Notes: generated from the letters alone by a model not told the origin. A stretch of 41,097 nt of DNA from Bacillota bacterium (GCA_012516125.1 JAAYXB010000053.1:1-41097); one strand, 5' to 3'; positions 8,719 to 19,084 are shown, numbered from the stretch's first letter. Numbers and translations: made by a program.

Positions 8719-9969
8719 TTACTTCATGAAGCCCTCATACTGCCTCATCAGGAGGTTTGCCTCGATCTGCTTCATCGTGTCGAGAGCCACGCCCACCACG
8801 ATGAGCAGAGCTGTGCCTCCGAAGTAGATGGTGCTGAGCCGCGTGAGGCTCGTCATGATGTTGGGCAGCACCGCGACAACAGCGAGGAACAGCCCGCCCA
8901 CCAACGTTATCCTGGTGAGCACCCGGTCAAGGTACTCGGCCGTCGGCCTCCCCGGCCTGAGGCCTGGGATGAATCCCCCGTACTTCTTCATGTTGTTCGC
9001 GACTTCCGTCACGTTGAACGTGATCGCCGTATAGAAGTACGTGAATGCGACAACCAGCACCGCGTAAAGGATCATGTACGAGATGCTGTCGCCTCGCAGC
9101 CAGTCCACGAGAAACCCGAGCCTGGGAACAAACTGGGCGATGGTGAGCGGAAATGTCAGAAGCGACGAAGCAAAAATGACCGGTATCACGCCCGCCTGGT
9201 TCACGCGGAGCGGGATATGGGTGGTCTGTCCGCCGTAAACCCGCCTTCCGACGACCCTCTTCGCGTACTGAACCGGGATCCTCCTCGCGCCGAGCGTGAT
9301 CCATATGACGCCCACGATCGACGCAAGCCCGAGCACGAGAAACAGCACCACGTTGAGAGGGCTGATGCCGCCCCTGCCGATGCTGATCGCCGTCGTATGC
9401 ACCCCGGCCGGAAGCCTCGCTATGATGCCGGTGAAGATTATGAGCGAGATCCCGTTTCCGATGCCGTGTTCCGAGATCTTCTCGCCAAGCCACATCAGGA
9501 ACGACGTGCCGGCGGTCAGCGTGATCACGATGAGCAGCACAGGGAGGATGCCGGGATCCTCAACCGCGCCCCGTATCCCCATGGTGATCCCGAGTGCCTG
9601 GATGACGCCCAGCACCACCGTGCCGTACCTGGTCCACTGGGCGATCTTGCGCCTTCCCTCGATGCCTTCCTTAGAAAGCTCCTCCAGGCTCGGAATGACG
9701 ATGGTGAGCAACTGGAGGATGATGGAGGCCGTGATGTACGGGTTCACACCCATGGCGAATACCGTGAACCTCCGCAGCGCTCCACCCGAGAAGAGATCGA
9801 GGAACTGGAAAAGACCTGTCTCGCCGTAGGTCTCGATCAACCTGGCGACGTTGACGCCTGGAACCGGGATGAACGAGCCGATCCTGAACACCGCGAGCAA
9901 AAGTGCGGTGTAGAAGATTTTCTTCCTCAGGTCAGGAATCCTGAAGGCGCTCGCAAGTGCTCCCAGCAA
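8719..9969 (-). CDS. secY: Protein translocase subunit SecY
   Basis: Channel subunit of the SecYEG translocon in the cytoplasmic membrane. The 416-residue protein has about ten hydrophobic segments. Conserved blocks include the N-terminal RKKIFYTALLLAVFRIGSFIPVPGV, the plug-region DLFSGGALRRFTVFAMGVNPYI, SEHGIGNGISL, the cytoplasmic loop RRIPVQYAKRVVG and the C-terminal LLMRQYEGFMK. TTG start at 9969 is 1 nt after the rplO stop, with GAGGTGATATAGG just upstream, so the two are translationally coupled. Its partner SecE is encoded near 37 kb. Confidence 0.97.
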   Translation of the reverse strand: MLGALASAFRIPDLRKKIFYTALLLAVFRIGSFIPVPGVNVARLIETYGETGLFQFLDLFSGGALRRFTVFAMGVNPYITASIILQLLTIVIPSLEELSKEGIEGRRKIAQWTRYGTVVLGVIQALGITMGIRGAVEDPGILPVLLIVITLTAGTSFLMWLGEKISEHGIGNGISLIIFTGIIARLPAGVHTTAISIGRGGISPLNVVLFLVLGLASIVGVIWITLGARRIPVQYAKRVVGRRVYGGQTTHIPLRVNQAGVIPVIFASSLLTFPLTIAQFVPRLGFLVDWLRGDSISYMILYAVLVVAFTYFYTAITFNVTEVANNMKKYGGFIPGLRPGRPTAEYLDRVLTRITLVGGLFLAVVAVLPNIMTSLTRLSTIYFGGTALLIVVGVALDTMKQIEANLLMRQYEGFMK

Positions 9970-9970
9970 C

Positions 9971-10411
9971 CTATATCACCTCAACTTTACCGCCCGCTTG
10001 CTCGATTTTCTCCCGGGCGGAGCGTGTGAAGGCGTGGGCCCTCACGGTGAGCGGGCGGGTTATCTCCCCGTTGCCCAGTATCTTCACGCGGTCGCCGGCT
10101 CGCTTTATTATACCAGACTTCCTGAGGTCCTCGGGCGAGACTTGCGCCCCTTCCTCAAACCTGTTAAGGTCCGCGAGCTTGACCTCGGCGAAGTCTTCTC
10201 TGAAGCGGTTCGTGAACCCCCGCTTCGGAACCCTTCGGACGAGCGGCATCTGGCCGCCTTCGAACATCGCGCCCTTGGCGCCGCCGGAGCGGGCTTTCTG
10301 CCCTTTGTGGCCTCTCCCTGCGGTCTTGCCGTGGCCGCTTCCGATTCCCCTGCCCACCCTCTTGAGGTGATGACGGGCGCCTTCGGGCGGGGCGAGTTCT
10401 TCGAGCCTCAA
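9971..10411 (-). CDS. rplO: 50S ribosomal protein L15
   Basis: L15 is a late-assembling 23S rRNA binder. The protein contains the glycine-rich block [18 protein letters not shown] (about 18-35) and [15 protein letters not shown]. Start chosen is TTG at 10411, 8 nt after AAGGAGG, giving [11 protein letters not shown] and 146 residues, the family length. The GTG three codons upstream overlaps the Shine-Dalgarno. It ends 1 nt before secY. Confidence 0.95.
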   Translation of the reverse strand: MRLEELAPPEGARHHLKRVGRGIGSGHGKTAGRGHKGQKARSGGAKGAMFEGGQMPLVRRVPKRGFTNRFREDFAEVKLADLNRFEEGAQVSPEDLRKSGIIKRAGDRVKILGNGEITRPLTVRAHAFTRSAREKIEQAGGKVEVI

Positions 10412-10424
10412 GTTTGCCACCTCC

Positions 10425-10604
10425 TTACTCCGTGACTTCCTCCACGTCTACCAGATGATCGACTCTCCGCACCATCCCCCGGACCTGAGGGTTATCCGGA
10501 AGGACGACGGCCTTGTTCAGCCTCGTGAGGCCGAGGGCCCGCACGGTCGCCCTCTGCACCTTCGGGACACCTATCGTGCTGTGTTTCAGCGTGATCTTCA
10601 ACAT
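10425..10604 (-). CDS. rpmD: 50S ribosomal protein L30
   Basis: A 59-residue protein starting [20 protein letters not shown], with the typical [20 protein letters not shown] and a C-terminal [10 protein letters not shown]. Start ATG at 10604 gives the usual length, though its Shine-Dalgarno (GGCGAGG) is poor. The frame is open further upstream, where a GTG behind GAGGGGG could add about 17 residues; this is less likely. It lies between rpsE and rplO. Confidence 0.95.
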   Translation of the reverse strand: MLKITLKHSTIGVPKVQRATVRALGLTRLNKAVVLPDNPQVRGMVRRVDHLVDVEEVTE

Positions 10605-10665
10605 CCTCGCCGTCTTGCCGGCATCGTTCGCGCCCAAGGACACCCGACACACCCCCTCGTTCTCG

Positions 10666-11157
10666 CTAAAGCAGATCCGATACGGACTTCCCACGCAACC
10701 GGGCCACGTCCTCGGCTCTCCTGAGGGACTTGAGCCCCTTCACAGTGGCGCCCACCATGTTAAAGGGGTTGGACGATCCCAGGGACTTGGTCAGGATGTC
10801 CTTTACGCCTGCAAGCTCCAGGACGGCCCTCACGGGACCGCCGGCTATCACGCCCGTGCCCGGTGCCGCGGGCTTTAGGAGGACCTTGCCCGCACCGAAC
10901 TCTCCAATGATCTCGTGGGGGATCGTCGTCCCCACCACCGGGACATCAAACATGTTCTTGCGGGCCTCTTCAACGCCCTTGCGTATCGCTTCGGATACCT
11001 CCGACGCCTTGCCTATACCCGTGCCCACGTGCCCGTTCTCGTCGCCCACCACGACGAGGGCCCGAAAGCTCCGGGTGCGGCCGCCCTTGGTTGTCTTGGC
11101 TACGGGGTCAATGCTGACAACCTTCTCCTTAAGCTCCTGGCTTTCAAACTCCATCAT
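10666..11157 (-). CDS. rpsE: 30S ribosomal protein S5
   Basis: S5 lines the mRNA entry channel and affects decoding accuracy. The 163-residue product has the double-stranded-RNA-binding fold with [19 protein letters not shown] and GIGKASEV (about 28-55), then [25 protein letters not shown] and the C-terminal [17 protein letters not shown]. Start ATG at 11157 (a second ATG follows directly), with GGGGGAGTTGG upstream. It follows rplR by 25 bp. Confidence 0.97.
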   Translation of the reverse strand: MMEFESQELKEKVVSIDPVAKTTKGGRTRSFRALVVVGDENGHVGTGIGKASEVSEAIRKGVEEARKNMFDVPVVGTTIPHEIIGEFGAGKVLLKPAAPGTGVIAGGPVRAVLELAGVKDILTKSLGSSNPFNMVGATVKGLKSLRRAEDVARLRGKSVSDLL

Positions 11158-11182
11158 CGTCTTTCACCAACTCCCCCGGACG

Positions 11183-11551
11183 CTAGAACTCAAGTCCGCT
11201 TTCGCGCGCGCCCTCGGCTACCGCGGCGACCCTGCCATGGAACAGGTTGCCCCCGCGGTCGAACACCACCCTCTTGATGCCTTTCGCCTGCGCGCGCTGA
11301 CCGATGATCTTGCCCACCAGGCGCGCGGCCTCCACATTGCCCCCGTTCTTGATCTGTGCCCTCACCTCGGGGTCGAGGCTCGATGCAAACGCGAGAGTGG
11401 TCCCTGTCTCGTCGTTGATAACCTGGGCGTAGACATGCCTCAGGGTTCTCGCTACGGAGAGCCTGGGAATCTCGGACGTGCCGGACACTTTCTTCCTTAT
11501 CCGCAAGTGCCGCCTGGCTCGCGCGAGCTTTCTATCCTTGCGCTTGAACAT
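11183..11551 (-). CDS. rplR: 50S ribosomal protein L18
   Basis: L18 binds 5S rRNA. The 122-residue protein begins [20 protein letters not shown] and contains [22 protein letters not shown] plus the C-terminal [31 protein letters not shown] at 11551 is preceded by GGTGAGGATGAGCT. It lies 26 bp after rplF. Confidence 0.97.
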   Translation of the reverse strand: MFKRKDRKLARARRHLRIRKKVSGTSEIPRLSVARTLRHVYAQVINDETGTTLAFASSLDPEVRAQIKNGGNVEAARLVGKIIGQRAQAKGIKRVVFDRGGNLFHGRVAAVAEGARESGLEF

Positions 11552-11580
11552 AGCTCATCCTCACCTTCCCTGCCTCGAGC

Positions 11581-12138
11581 CTACTTCTTCCCGCCTGCAG
11601 CCGCTTTGCCGGCCTTGCCCGCCTTCCTGCGGATGTGCTCACCTTCATACATGATCCCCTTGCCCTTGTAAGGCTCAGGCGGCCGCACGGCCCGGATGTT
11701 GGCAGCGGTCTGGCCGACAAGCTCCTTGTCTATACCCTTCACCACGATCTTCGTAGGAAGCGGGACCTCTATCTCAAGGCCCTCGACGGGCTCTATCTCG
11801 ACAGGGTGCGAGAATCCTATGCTGAGCACCAACTTCCTGCCCTGTTTGGCCGCCTTGTACCCGGTGCCCGAGATGACGAGCGACTTCTCGTAACCTTCGG
11901 TGACGCCCTTGACCATGTTCGCCACGAGCGTCCTTGTCAGGCCATGCAGAGCCCTGTGCTCCTTGTTGTCGCTGGGCCGCTCCACCACGATCTTGTCGCC
12001 TTGCAGGGAGACCCTCATGTCCTTTGCAACATCCCTCTGGAGCTTTCCTTTGGGTCCCCTGACTACAACGGTGTTACCCGAAATCTCTACTTCAACGCCT
12101 TTCGGCACTGGTATCGGCATTTTCCCGATCCGGGACAT
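11581..12138 (-). CDS. rplF: 50S ribosomal protein L6
   Basis: L6 binds 23S rRNA near the sarcin-ricin loop and factor-binding site. The 185-residue protein has two alpha/beta repeats: [19 protein letters not shown] at the N-terminus and [22 protein letters not shown] in the second domain, followed by [18 protein letters not shown]. The C-terminus is an Ala/Lys-rich tail. Two ATGs lie side by side (12141 and 12138) behind GAGGGGGTGAA; the second gives the usual MSRIGK start. Confidence 0.97.
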   Translation of the reverse strand: MSRIGKMPIPVPKGVEVEISGNTVVVRGPKGKLQRDVAKDMRVSLQGDKIVVERPSDNKEHRALHGLTRTLVANMVKGVTEGYEKSLVISGTGYKAAKQGRKLVLSIGFSHPVEIEPVEGLEIEVPLPTKIVVKGIDKELVGQTAANIRAVRPPEPYKGKGIMYEGEHIRRKAGKAGKAAAGGKK

Positions 12139-12239
12139 CATTTCACCCCCTCACAACCTGCCCGCGAGCCTCCCGGCGCCGCCCTCCGCGGTCGCCGCCT
12201 GCCTCAGCCGTCGCGCTACGCGACCTTGCCGGGCCCGTC

Positions 12240-12638
12240 TCACCAGACATAGCAGATGACTTCGCCACCCACGCCCTCTTTGCGGGCCTTCCTGTCCGCC
12301 ATGATGCCCTTGGGCGTCGAAATAACCGCGATCCCGAGACCCCCGAGGACCCTGGGAAGCTCGTCTTTCCCTGCGTAAACCCGCAGCCCGGGCTTGCTTA
12401 TCCTTTTCAGGCCGGTTATGACCCTCTGCTTGTTGGGACCGTACTTGAGGTAAATGCGGAGCACTCCCTGCTTGCCGTCGCCTATGACCTCAAAGTCCCT
12501 GATGAATCCCTCTTCCTTGAGGATCTTCGCAATTTCGCGCTTCACCCGCGAGGAGGGGACTTCAACGACGTCCCTTGCCACGGTATTGGCATTCCGGATC
12601 CTCGTCAGCATGTCAGCGATGGGGTCCGTCGTTACCAT
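12240..12638 (-). CDS. rpsH: 30S ribosomal protein S8
   Basis: S8 binds the central domain of 16S rRNA and, in other bacteria, represses the spc genes. The 132-residue product begins [17 protein letters not shown] and ends with the conserved [34 protein letters not shown] at 12638 lies behind GGAGGTCGATGTGA. No obvious S8-binding helix copy was identified in the neighbouring rplX-rplE region by eye. Confidence 0.97.
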   Translation of the reverse strand: MVTTDPIADMLTRIRNANTVARDVVEVPSSRVKREIAKILKEEGFIRDFEVIGDGKQGVLRIYLKYGPNKQRVITGLKRISKPGLRVYAGKDELPRVLGGLGIAVISTPKGIMADRKARKEGVGGEVICYVW

Positions 12639-12681
12639 TCACATCGACCTCCTCCACTTGCAGGCCTGCCCGGTGAACCTG

Positions 12682-12867
12682 TCACCAGCTCGCCTTGGTC
12701 ACGCCAGGGATCTCTCCCCGGAGAGCGAGCCTGCGGAAACAGATCCTGCACATGTCGAACTTCCTCATGTACGCCCTCGGCCGCCCGCAAATGGGACACC
12801 TGTGGTACGCCCTGACGCGGAACTTCTGCGGCCGCTTCTGCTTTGCGATCAGGCTTTTCTTTGCCAA
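12682..12867 (-). CDS. rpsZ: 30S ribosomal protein S14, zinc type (type Z)
   Basis: Short zinc-ribbon S14 with Cys24-X2-Cys27 and Cys40-X2-Cys43 ([16 protein letters not shown]). Start chosen is TTG at 12867, 7 nt after GGAGG, giving [16 protein letters not shown] and 61 residues, the exact length of the family. An ATG two codons upstream sits against the Shine-Dalgarno. The 61-residue zinc form is the standard S14 of Bacillota and many Gram-positives. Confidence 0.95.
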   Translation of the reverse strand: MAKKSLIAKQKRPQKFRVRAYHRCPICGRPRAYMRKFDMCRICFRRLALRGEIPGVTKASW

Positions 12868-12913
12868 AGCCATCCCTCCACCAGAGTGCTCGAGTCATCT
12901 CCGTTTATCTTCA

Positions 12914-12985
12914 TCCTGCGCCGTGTGTCCTTATCCTGCGCCGTCCTGCGCCGCCGGTCCGATGCTGGTCCGGTGCTGGTCCGGC
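12914..12985. repeat. Short tandem repeats in rplE-rpsZ spacer
   Basis: TCCTGCGCCGT (or its core) occurs three times at 12914-12953, followed by three GCTGGTCCGG-like units at 12954-12985. It is the only long spacer (134 bp) in this part of the spc set. Confidence 0.7.
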
Positions 12986-13001
12986 GCGCGGCGCCGCTTT
13001 C

Positions 13002-13544
13002 CTACCTTCTGAAAGGCATCCCCATAGCCTTGAGGAGCTCATACGCCTCCTCGTCGGTCTTCGCCGTCGTGACGATGGTAATGTCCATGCCCCTTATCTT
13101 GTCAACCTTGTCGTAGACTATCTCCGGAAAGATGAGCTGCTCCTTGATCCCCAGGGAGTAGTTCCCCCTTCCATCGAATCCGTCAGGGGAAACCCCTCGA
13201 AAGTCGCGAATCCTGGGAAGAGCCACGTTGAACAGCTTGTCAAGGAAATGGTACATCCTCTCTCCCCGGAGAGTAACCTTGCACCCTATCGGGACCCCCG
13301 CCCTCAGCTTAAAGGCGGCTATGGATTTCTTCGCCCGGGTGATGAGGGGCTTTTGTCCCGATATCGCCGTAAGATCCGCCACCGCTGAGTCGAGCATCTT
13401 GGGGTCTGCGACTGCATCGCTGACCCCCATGTTCACGACGACCTTCTCGACCCTGGGGATCTGCATGACACTCTTGTAGCCAAACTTCTCGCGGAGGGCA
13501 GGTGCAACTTCCTTCAGGTATTTTTCCTTGAGCCGCGCCGCCAC
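13002..13544 (-). CDS. rplE: 50S ribosomal protein L5
   Basis: L5 binds 5S rRNA and contacts P-site tRNA. The 180-residue protein contains [19 protein letters not shown] (about 27-45), [25 protein letters not shown], and the C-terminal [26 protein letters not shown]. Start is GTG at 13544 behind GGGGGTGACGGCAA. It follows rplX by 20 bp. Confidence 0.97.
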   Translation of the reverse strand: MAARLKEKYLKEVAPALREKFGYKSVMQIPRVEKVVVNMGVSDAVADPKMLDSAVADLTAISGQKPLITRAKKSIAAFKLRAGVPIGCKVTLRGERMYHFLDKLFNVALPRIRDFRGVSPDGFDGRGNYSLGIKEQLIFPEIVYDKVDKIRGMDITIVTTAKTDEEAYELLKAMGMPFRR

Positions 13545-13564
13545 TTGCCGTCACCCCCGATATC

Positions 13565-13894
13565 CTACTTGTCTATCTCGCGCCCGCACTCCTTGCACAC
13601 CCGTACGTGCTCGCCGTCCTCCGCGGTGCGCCTCGCCACCCGCGTGGGCCTGCTGCACTTGGGGCAAACAACCATAACCTTGGCCAGGGGCACGGGCTCC
13701 GCTTTCTCGATGACGCCCCCCTGGGGAACCAGGCGTGTCGGCTTGGTGTGGCGCTTCACCACGTTGACGCCCTCCACCAGCACGCGTCCTTCCGCGGGAA
13801 GCACCCGCAGGACCTTGCCCTTCTTGTCCTTGTCCTTGCCTGACAGGACGATAACCATGTCGCCCTTCTTCACGTGAGGTTTTATCCGGCTCAA
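13565..13894 (-). CDS. rplX: 50S ribosomal protein L24 (with zinc-type cysteines)
   Basis: L24 initiates 50S assembly. A KOW motif is near the N-terminus ([20 protein letters not shown], about 9-28), followed by [13 protein letters not shown]. Two CxxC pairs (Cys77/Cys80 and Cys100/Cys103) make it a zinc-ribbon L24. Start is TTG at 13894, 8 nt after AAGGAGG, giving 109 residues; no ATG alternative has a ribosome-binding site. Confidence 0.96.
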   Translation of the reverse strand: MSRIKPHVKKGDMVIVLSGKDKDKKGKVLRVLPAEGRVLVEGVNVVKRHTKPTRLVPQGGVIEKAEPVPLAKVMVVCPKCSRPTRVARRTAEDGEHVRVCKECGREIDK

Positions 13895-13915
13895 AGCGCC
13901 CGCCTCCTTGTGGCC

Positions 13916-14284
13916 CTACAGCACTTCAGGGGCGAGAGAAACTATCTTCATGAAGTCCTTGTCCCGCAGCTCTCTCGCGACGGGACCGAAGATCCTGGTG
14001 CCCCTGGGATTGTTCTGATCGTTAATGATCACCGCGGCGTTCTCATCGAACTTGATGTACGATCCGTCGGGGCGGGGGATCTCCTTCTTCGTCCGGACTA
14101 TCACGGCCCTCACAACTTCGCCCTTCTTGACCACGCCCCCGGGCGCGGCCTCCTTGACGCTCGCTATGATCACGTCGCCGATGCCGGCAAACTTCCTGTT
14201 TCCGCCCCCAAGCACCCGTATGCACATGATTTTCTTGCCGCCGGTGTTATCCGCCACAGAAAGCACAGTCTGCGGTTGAATCAT
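13916..14284 (-). CDS. rplN: 50S ribosomal protein L14
   Basis: Highly conserved intersubunit-bridge protein of 122 residues: [20 protein letters not shown] at the start, [26 protein letters not shown] in the middle, and a C-terminal [15 protein letters not shown] at 14284 has GAGGAGGATAGGCGAG upstream; the longer open frame upstream overlaps rpsQ and is rejected. Confidence 0.98.
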   Translation of the reverse strand: MIQPQTVLSVADNTGGKKIMCIRVLGGGNRKFAGIGDVIIASVKEAAPGGVVKKGEVVRAVIVRTKKEIPRPDGSYIKFDENAAVIINDQNNPRGTRIFGPVARELRDKDFMKIVSLAPEVL

Positions 14285-14348
14285 CTCGCCTATCCTCCTC
14301 GACAAAGGGCGCCGGACGCACCCGGCCGGGGGCCTCAAGTGCGCACCG

Positions 14349-14606
14349 CTACCTCGCCCTTTCCACGATCTCCACAACGCGCCACCTCTTGCGTTTGCTG
14401 AGGGGCCTGGTTTCCATGAGCCGCACCTTGTCGCCGACCTTTGCCTGGTTTTCCTCGTCGTGGGCCATGAATTTCGTGGTCCTCTTTATCGTCCTCTTGT
14501 ACAGCGGATGTCTGATGGTCCGCTCCACGGCGACCACGACCGTCTTATCCATCCTGTCGCTGACGACGGTGCCTACGCGAACCTTGCGCATACCCCGGTC
14601 ATCCAC
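14349..14606 (-). CDS. rpsQ: 30S ribosomal protein S17
   Basis: S17 binds 16S rRNA helix 11 early in assembly. Start chosen is GTG at 14606, 8 nt after AAGGAGG, giving 85 residues beginning [20 protein letters not shown]. The conserved [20 protein letters not shown] and [20 protein letters not shown] follow. A TTG at 14639 would add 11 residues and swallow the Shine-Dalgarno. Confidence 0.96.
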   Translation of the reverse strand: MDDRGMRKVRVGTVVSDRMDKTVVVAVERTIRHPLYKRTIKRTTKFMAHDEENQAKVGDKVRLMETRPLSKRKRWRVVEIVERAR

Positions 14607-14619
14607 AACGCAACCCTCC

Positions 14620-14823
14620 TTATGCCTGGTTGATGCCAAGCTCCCGCTCGCGCAGGACCGTCTTGACTTGCGCTATGGTCCTGCGGACCTCGCGCATGCG
14701 CATGGGATTATCGAGCTGACCGGTGGCAACCTGAAATCGAAGGTTAAAAAGCTCCTCCTTCAGCGACTCGAGCTTGCGCTGGAGCTCCTCGCTGGTGAGG
14801 TCACGGATGTCCTTAACCTTCAC
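14620..14823 (-). CDS. rpmC: 50S ribosomal protein L29
   Basis: L29 lies at the peptide exit tunnel near the SRP and trigger factor docking site. The helical 67-residue protein reads [20 protein letters not shown] at the N-terminus, followed by [24 protein letters not shown]. Three in-frame GTG codons lie at 14835, 14832 and 14823; the last gives the usual family start. It overlaps the end of rplP by 11 nt, pointing to translational coupling. Confidence 0.94.
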   Translation of the reverse strand: MKVKDIRDLTSEELQRKLESLKEELFNLRFQVATGQLDNPMRMREVRRTIAQVKTVLRERELGINQA

Positions 14824-15247
14824 TTGCCTCACCACCTACTTCTTCTCGCTTGACGAACTTGCACTTCACGGGAAGCTTGAACGCCGCGAGGCGCATGGCC
14901 TCTCGCGCAACTTCCTCCGGGACTCCCGCGATCTCAAACATTATCCTTCCGGGCTTCACGACTGCCACCCAGTACTCGGGGTTGCCCTTCCCGCTTCCCA
15001 TACGGGTTTCCGCGGGTTTCTTCGTGACGGGCTTGTCGGGAAAGATCTTGATCCAGACCTTACCGCCCCTCTTGATATACCTGGTCATGGCTATCCTTGC
15101 AGCCTCTATCTGCCGGTCGGTGATCCAGCCGGGTTCGAGAGCCTGAAGCCCGTATTCCCCGAGAAAGAGCTCGGAGCCGCGGACGGCCTTGCCCGTCATC
15201 CTCCCACGCTGAACCTTGCGGTGTTTAACTCTCTTGGGCTGCAGCAT
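14813..15247 (-). CDS. rplP: 50S ribosomal protein L16
   Basis: L16 contacts A-site tRNA and helps organise the 50S central protuberance. The 144-residue protein starts [20 protein letters not shown] and includes [21 protein letters not shown] and [23 protein letters not shown] at 15247 begins 2 nt after the rpsC stop; its Shine-Dalgarno (GAAGGGAG) lies within rpsC. Confidence 0.98.
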   Translation of the reverse strand: MLQPKRVKHRKVQRGRMTGKAVRGSELFLGEYGLQALEPGWITDRQIEAARIAMTRYIKRGGKVWIKIFPDKPVTKKPAETRMGSGKGNPEYWVAVVKPGRIMFEIAGVPEEVAREAMRLAAFKLPVKCKFVKREEVGGEASEG

Positions 15248-15249
15248 CT

Positions 15250-15909
15250 TTACCGACTCCCTTCGCCAGCGGCCTTCTCTTTCTCAGGAAGCACGTCGCC
15301 CTTGTATATCCACACCTTGACGCCGATCCTCCCGTAAGTGGTGTGCGCCTCGGCGAACCCGTAGTCTATGTCGGCCCTCAGGGTATGAAGGGGGATCTTC
15401 CCCTCGCTATACCCTTCAGTGCGGGCGATCTCCGCCCCCGCCAGCCTGCCGCCGACCTTAACCTTCATGCCCTGGGCGCCCATCTTCATGGCCCTCGCCA
15501 GGGCCTGCTTCATGGCCCGGCGGAAGGAGATGCGCTTCTCGATCTGGGCCGCGATGTTCTCGGCCACGAGCTGGGCATCGATCTCTGGGTTCTTCACTTC
15601 GACGATGTTTACCGACACGTGCTTGCCGGTGATGGCCTCGAGGTCACGCCTGAGCTGCTCGACCTCCTGCCCGCCCCTTCCGATGACCATGCCGGGACGC
15701 GCAGTGTGTATGTTGACCTTCACGCGCGTGGCAGCCCGCTCTATCTCCACCCGGGAGATCCCCGCGTTATAAAACCTGGCCTTTACGAACTGCCTGATCT
15801 CACGGTCTTCATGCACCAGCTCTCGATAGGCCTTCTTGTCATACCATCTCGCGGACCAGTCCTTGATTATCCCGAGCCTCAGGCCAAGGGGATGAACCTT
15901 ATGCCCCAC
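15250..15909 (-). CDS. rpsC: 30S ribosomal protein S3
   Basis: S3 forms part of the mRNA entry pore. The 219-residue protein starts [17 protein letters not shown] after the initiator. It has a KH domain with [15 protein letters not shown] (about 72-86) and the C-terminal domain [34 protein letters not shown] start at 15909 lies 3 nt after the rplV stop, with GGAGGGGTGAGGA overlapping it. Confidence 0.97.
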   Translation of the reverse strand: MGHKVHPLGLRLGIIKDWSARWYDKKAYRELVHEDREIRQFVKARFYNAGISRVEIERAATRVKVNIHTARPGMVIGRGGQEVEQLRRDLEAITGKHVSVNIVEVKNPEIDAQLVAENIAAQIEKRISFRRAMKQALARAMKMGAQGMKVKVGGRLAGAEIARTEGYSEGKIPLHTLRADIDYGFAEAHTTYGRIGVKVWIYKGDVLPEKEKAAGEGSR

Positions 15910-15912
15910 TCC

Positions 15913-16251
15913 TCACCCCTCCTTCTCTTTCAGGACTACCGTGATGTGGCTGGTGCGCTTCATGATCCTCACCGGAATCCCGCGCATCCTCGGCCGCCAG
16001 CGTTTCATGGTCGGCCCTTCGTCGACTCTAGCCTCTGCCACATAGAGGTCGTCCTTGTTCATCTCAAAGTTATGCTCGGCATTGGCCATAGCGGACTTCA
16101 GGACCTTGGTGATGATCCTTGCGCCCTTCTTCGGAGTAAACCTCAGTATCGCCATGGCATCCGTGGCGCTCTTGCCCCTTATCAGGTCCATGACCTGCCT
16201 TGCTTTTCTCGGAGCGATCCTGACATAACGTGCAACCGCGCGAGCTTCCAT
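15913..16251 (-). CDS. rplV: 50S ribosomal protein L22
   Basis: L22 lines the peptide exit tunnel. The 112-residue product begins [20 protein letters not shown] and includes [21 protein letters not shown] and the tunnel-loop region [23 protein letters not shown] at 16251 is 10 nt after GGAGG; an ATG three codons upstream sits only 2 nt from it and is less likely. Confidence 0.96.
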   Translation of the reverse strand: MEARAVARYVRIAPRKARQVMDLIRGKSATDAMAILRFTPKKGARIITKVLKSAMANAEHNFEMNKDDLYVAEARVDEGPTMKRWRPRMRGIPVRIMKRTSHITVVLKEKEG

Positions 16252-16284
16252 GCTAGCCATCCCCTCCAGACCTCGACAGGCACC

Positions 16285-16569
16285 CTACTTGAGCGCCGTG
16301 GACCTTTCGGTGTGGGCGCCGTGCCCGCGGAAGGTCCTCGTCGGAGCAAACTCCCCCAGCTTGTGCCCAACCATGTCCTCGGTAATGTAGATCGGGACAT
16401 GTCTGCGGCCGTCATGGACCGCAATCGTGTGGCCCACCATCTCGGGGAAGATGGTTGAGGCTCTCGACCACGTCTTTATGACTTCCTTGTGGCCCTTTTC
16501 GTTCAACGCGCGTATCTTCGCAAGCAGCTTCTCGTTGACGTAAGGGCCTTTCTTGAGTGACCGTGACAT
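16285..16569 (-). CDS. rpsS: 30S ribosomal protein S19
   Basis: S19 in the 30S head contacts S13 and the A-site finger. The 94-residue protein begins [16 protein letters not shown] and contains [20 protein letters not shown] and [19 protein letters not shown] at 16569 is preceded by AAGGAGGCGGGCTG. Standard position between rplB and rplV. Confidence 0.98.
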   Translation of the reverse strand: MSRSLKKGPYVNEKLLAKIRALNEKGHKEVIKTWSRASTIFPEMVGHTIAVHDGRRHVPIYITEDMVGHKLGEFAPTRTFRGHGAHTERSTALK

Positions 16570-16590
16570 CAGCCCGCCTCCTTCCCCTCG

Positions 16591-17415
16591 CTACCTTCGT
16601 CTTCTGACAATGAGCCTGTCGGACGGCTTTCTCTTCCTGGTCTTATAACCCAGCGTCGGCTTGCCCCATGGCGTGAGCGGCGAAGGATGCCCTATCGGAG
16701 CGCGGCCCTCTCCACCGCCGTGCGGGTGGTCAACGGGGTTCATGACGACGCCCCGCACCTCCGGCCTCCATCCCATGTGCCGCTTTCTGCCGGCCTTACC
16801 CAGGCGCACGATCTCATGCTCGACGTTACCGACCTGCCCGATGGTGGCCTTGCACTCGAGGCGCACCAGCCTGACCTCACCCGAAGGAAGCCGCACGTGG
16901 GCGTAATCGCCCTCCTTGGCCATGAGCTGCGCGCTCATGCCGGCGGCCCTGGCGAGTTGGCCGCCTCTGCCCGGAACAAGCTCCAGGTTGTGAATGACGG
17001 TCCCAACCGGTATATCGCGCAGCGGAAGGGCGTTGCCCGGCTTTATGTCAGCCCCCGGGCCGGACATGACCGTGCTGCCGACCTCGAGGCCGAGCGGCGC
17101 GATAATGTACCTTTTCTCGCCATCAGCGTAGTTGAGCAGCGCGATCCTCGCCGACCTGTTGGGGTCGTATTCGATGCTCGCAACCTTCGCGGGCACCCCG
17201 TCCTTGTCACGCCTAAAATCGATGATGCGAAGCTTACGCTTGGCTCCGCCGCCTCTGTGTCTCACCGTAATCCTGCCGTATACGTTGCGGCCGCCGGTCT
17301 TCGGGTTTCGGACAAGGAGAGACCGCTCCGGCTCTTTCGCCGTGATCTCTTCGAACGTCGGGGCGGTCATGAACCGCCTCCCCGGAGTTACCGGCCTATA
17401 CCTCTTCACAGCCAC
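16591..17415 (-). CDS. rplB: 50S ribosomal protein L2
   Basis: L2 is essential for subunit association and supports the peptidyl transferase centre. The 274-residue protein starts [17 protein letters not shown] after the initiator and contains [20 protein letters not shown]. The catalytically important His lies within [14 protein letters not shown] (about residue 230). Start is GTG at 17415 behind AAGGAGGGGCGAAAG. Confidence 0.98.
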   Translation of the reverse strand: MAVKRYRPVTPGRRFMTAPTFEEITAKEPERSLLVRNPKTGGRNVYGRITVRHRGGGAKRKLRIIDFRRDKDGVPAKVASIEYDPNRSARIALLNYADGEKRYIIAPLGLEVGSTVMSGPGADIKPGNALPLRDIPVGTVIHNLELVPGRGGQLARAAGMSAQLMAKEGDYAHVRLPSGEVRLVRLECKATIGQVGNVEHEIVRLGKAGRKRHMGWRPEVRGVVMNPVDHPHGGGEGRAPIGHPSPLTPWGKPTLGYKTRKRKPSDRLIVRRRR

Positions 17416-17455
17416 CTTTCGCCCCTCCTTAACTCAACGATACCGCCAGAGGGGG

Positions 17456-17476
17456 AGCCGGCTGCCACAGCCGGCT
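17456..17476. other. Hairpin in the rplW-rplB spacer
   Basis: AGCCGGCT occurs twice, separated by 5 nt, forming an 8-bp hairpin in the 71-bp spacer between rplW and rplB. No U-tract follows on the minus strand, so it is not an obvious terminator; mRNA processing or stability is possible. Confidence 0.5.
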
Positions 17477-17486
17477 GTAACAGTAA

Positions 17487-17774
17487 CTATACACCCTCAA
17501 AGAGCGGGATCTTATGGTCCTTCTCCAGGGTCACAACAGCCTTCTTCCACTCGGGGGTCTTCCCCTCGAACCGGCCCATTCGCTTGGTCTTGCCGGGCAC
17601 ACGGAGGGTATTGACCTCCCTCACCTTGACCTTGAAGATCTCCTCAATAGCCTCTTTTATTTCCGTCTTGGTCGCCCTGATATCGACCATGAAGGCGTAC
17701 TTGTTCTCTTCAAGCTGCCTTGTGCTTTTCTCCGTAACGATCGGCCGCTTGATCACGTCTCTTGGTGACTTCAC
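17487..17774 (-). CDS. rplW: 50S ribosomal protein L23
   Basis: L23 is at the exit tunnel and docks trigger factor and SRP. The 95-residue protein contains [20 protein letters not shown] (6-25) and [20 protein letters not shown]. Start is GTG at 17774; it overlaps the rplD stop in a GTGA, a classical translational-coupling overlap. Confidence 0.97.
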   Translation of the reverse strand: MKSPRDVIKRPIVTEKSTRQLEENKYAFMVDIRATKTEIKEAIEEIFKVKVREVNTLRVPGKTKRMGRFEGKTPEWKKAVVTLEKDHKIPLFEGV

Positions 17775-18397
17775 CTGGCAAGCACCTCCCCGACGGCTTC
17801 CACCGCGTCGCGGGTGAAAACGAGCTTCTCGTGGTCCAGGATGTCGTACACGTTGAGGCCGGAGGGCACGAGCGCCTTCACGCCCGGCAGGTTCCTCGCG
17901 GAAAGCTCGACATTCCTGTCAGGCTCCCGCGTCACCACAAGGGCTTTCCCGTCCGCATCCAGCTTCTTCAGGACCGCGGCCATGTCTTTGGTCTTCGGCT
18001 CCGGAAGCGTCAGGCTCTCGAGGACCACTATCTCGTTCGCCTGTGCCTTCGAGGAAAGCGCCGACAGAAGGGCCAGCCTTCGAACCTTCTTCGGGAGCTT
18101 ATACGCGTAATCGCGCGGCATGGGGCCGAACAGGGTAGCTCCTCCTCGCCAGAGAGGCGACCTGCGGCTGCCGTGCCTCGCACGGCCGGTCCCTTTCTGC
18201 CGCCAGGGCTTGATCCCCCCGCCTGACACCTCGCCGATGGTCTTCGTCTTCGCGGTTCCCCGCCGCCTCGACGCAAGCTGCATCACCACAGCCTCGTGGA
18301 GAACGGCCTCGTTGACCGGGACGCCGAAGATGGAGTCAGGCAGTTCATATTCGCCTATCTTGTCACCGTTCATGTTGTACAGAGGCGCCGTTGGCAT
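17771..18397 (-). CDS. rplD: 50S ribosomal protein L4
   Basis: L4 lines the exit tunnel; in some bacteria it autoregulates the S10 genes. The 208-residue product has the [20 protein letters not shown] helix, the tunnel-loop block [28 protein letters not shown] compressed in residues 59-86, and C-terminal [24 protein letters not shown] at 18397 is preceded by GAGGCAGGTGGAAGCGG. It lies 15 bp after rplC. Confidence 0.97.
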   Translation of the reverse strand: MPTAPLYNMNGDKIGEYELPDSIFGVPVNEAVLHEAVVMQLASRRRGTAKTKTIGEVSGGGIKPWRQKGTGRARHGSRRSPLWRGGATLFGPMPRDYAYKLPKKVRRLALLSALSSKAQANEIVVLESLTLPEPKTKDMAAVLKKLDADGKALVVTREPDRNVELSARNLPGVKALVPSGLNVYDILDHEKLVFTRDAVEAVGEVLAR

Positions 18398-18412
18398 CCG
18401 CTTCCACCTGCC

Positions 18413-19057
18413 TCACTTCTTCTTTTTCACGGTGGTCTTGACTGCCTCTTTGACGAGGAGCAGGCCCCCGCGTCGCCCCGGAACGGACCCCTTGACCAGG
18501 AGAAGGTTCCGCTCAGGATCGACCTTCACGACCTCGAGGTTCTGAATGGTCACCCGCTTTGTGCCCATGCGCCCCGGAAGCTTCCGCCCCTTGAACACGC
18601 GTGCCGGGTCGGTCGCCCCGAGGGAGCCGACCCTGCGGTGGTACATCGAGCCGTGGGCCATTGGGCCCCTCCTGAAATTCCACCGCTTGATAACGCCGGC
18701 AAAGCCTTTGCCCAGCGAGGTCCCGACTATGTCAACGCGGTCGCCCTTGTTGAAGATATCGACTTTGATCTCTGCGCCCACATCGTAGGGACTATCGTCT
18801 TTGACGCGGACCTCCCTGAGATACCGCTTGGGCTTGACATGCGCGCGCTTGAAGTGCCCCCGCTCGGGCTTTGTCAGGAGGCTCTCCCGGATATCCTCAA
18901 AACCAAGTTGAATCGCTGTATAGCCGTCATTGTCCTTCGTTTTCTTCTGGACGACGACACACGGCCCGGCTTCGATGGCAGTCACGGGGATGACTTCCCC
19001 GTCATCGCCGAACACCTGCGTCATGCCGAGTTTTCGTCCAAGTATGCCTTTGGGCAT
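18413..19057 (-). CDS. rplC: 50S ribosomal protein L3
   Basis: L3 nucleates 50S assembly and reaches the peptidyl transferase centre. The 214-residue protein begins [20 protein letters not shown] and carries the W-finger region [23 protein letters not shown] and [12 protein letters not shown] at 19057 follows CAGGGAGGTGCGGGGCA. A longer frame through the repeats upstream is rejected. Confidence 0.97.
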   Translation of the reverse strand: MPKGILGRKLGMTQVFGDDGEVIPVTAIEAGPCVVVQKKTKDNDGYTAIQLGFEDIRESLLTKPERGHFKRAHVKPKRYLREVRVKDDSPYDVGAEIKVDIFNKGDRVDIVGTSLGKGFAGVIKRWNFRRGPMAHGSMYHRRVGSLGATDPARVFKGRKLPGRMGTKRVTIQNLEVVKVDPERNLLLVKGSVPGRRGGLLLVKEAVKTTVKKKK

Positions 19058-19084
19058 TGCCCCGCACCTCCCTGCTGTACATGT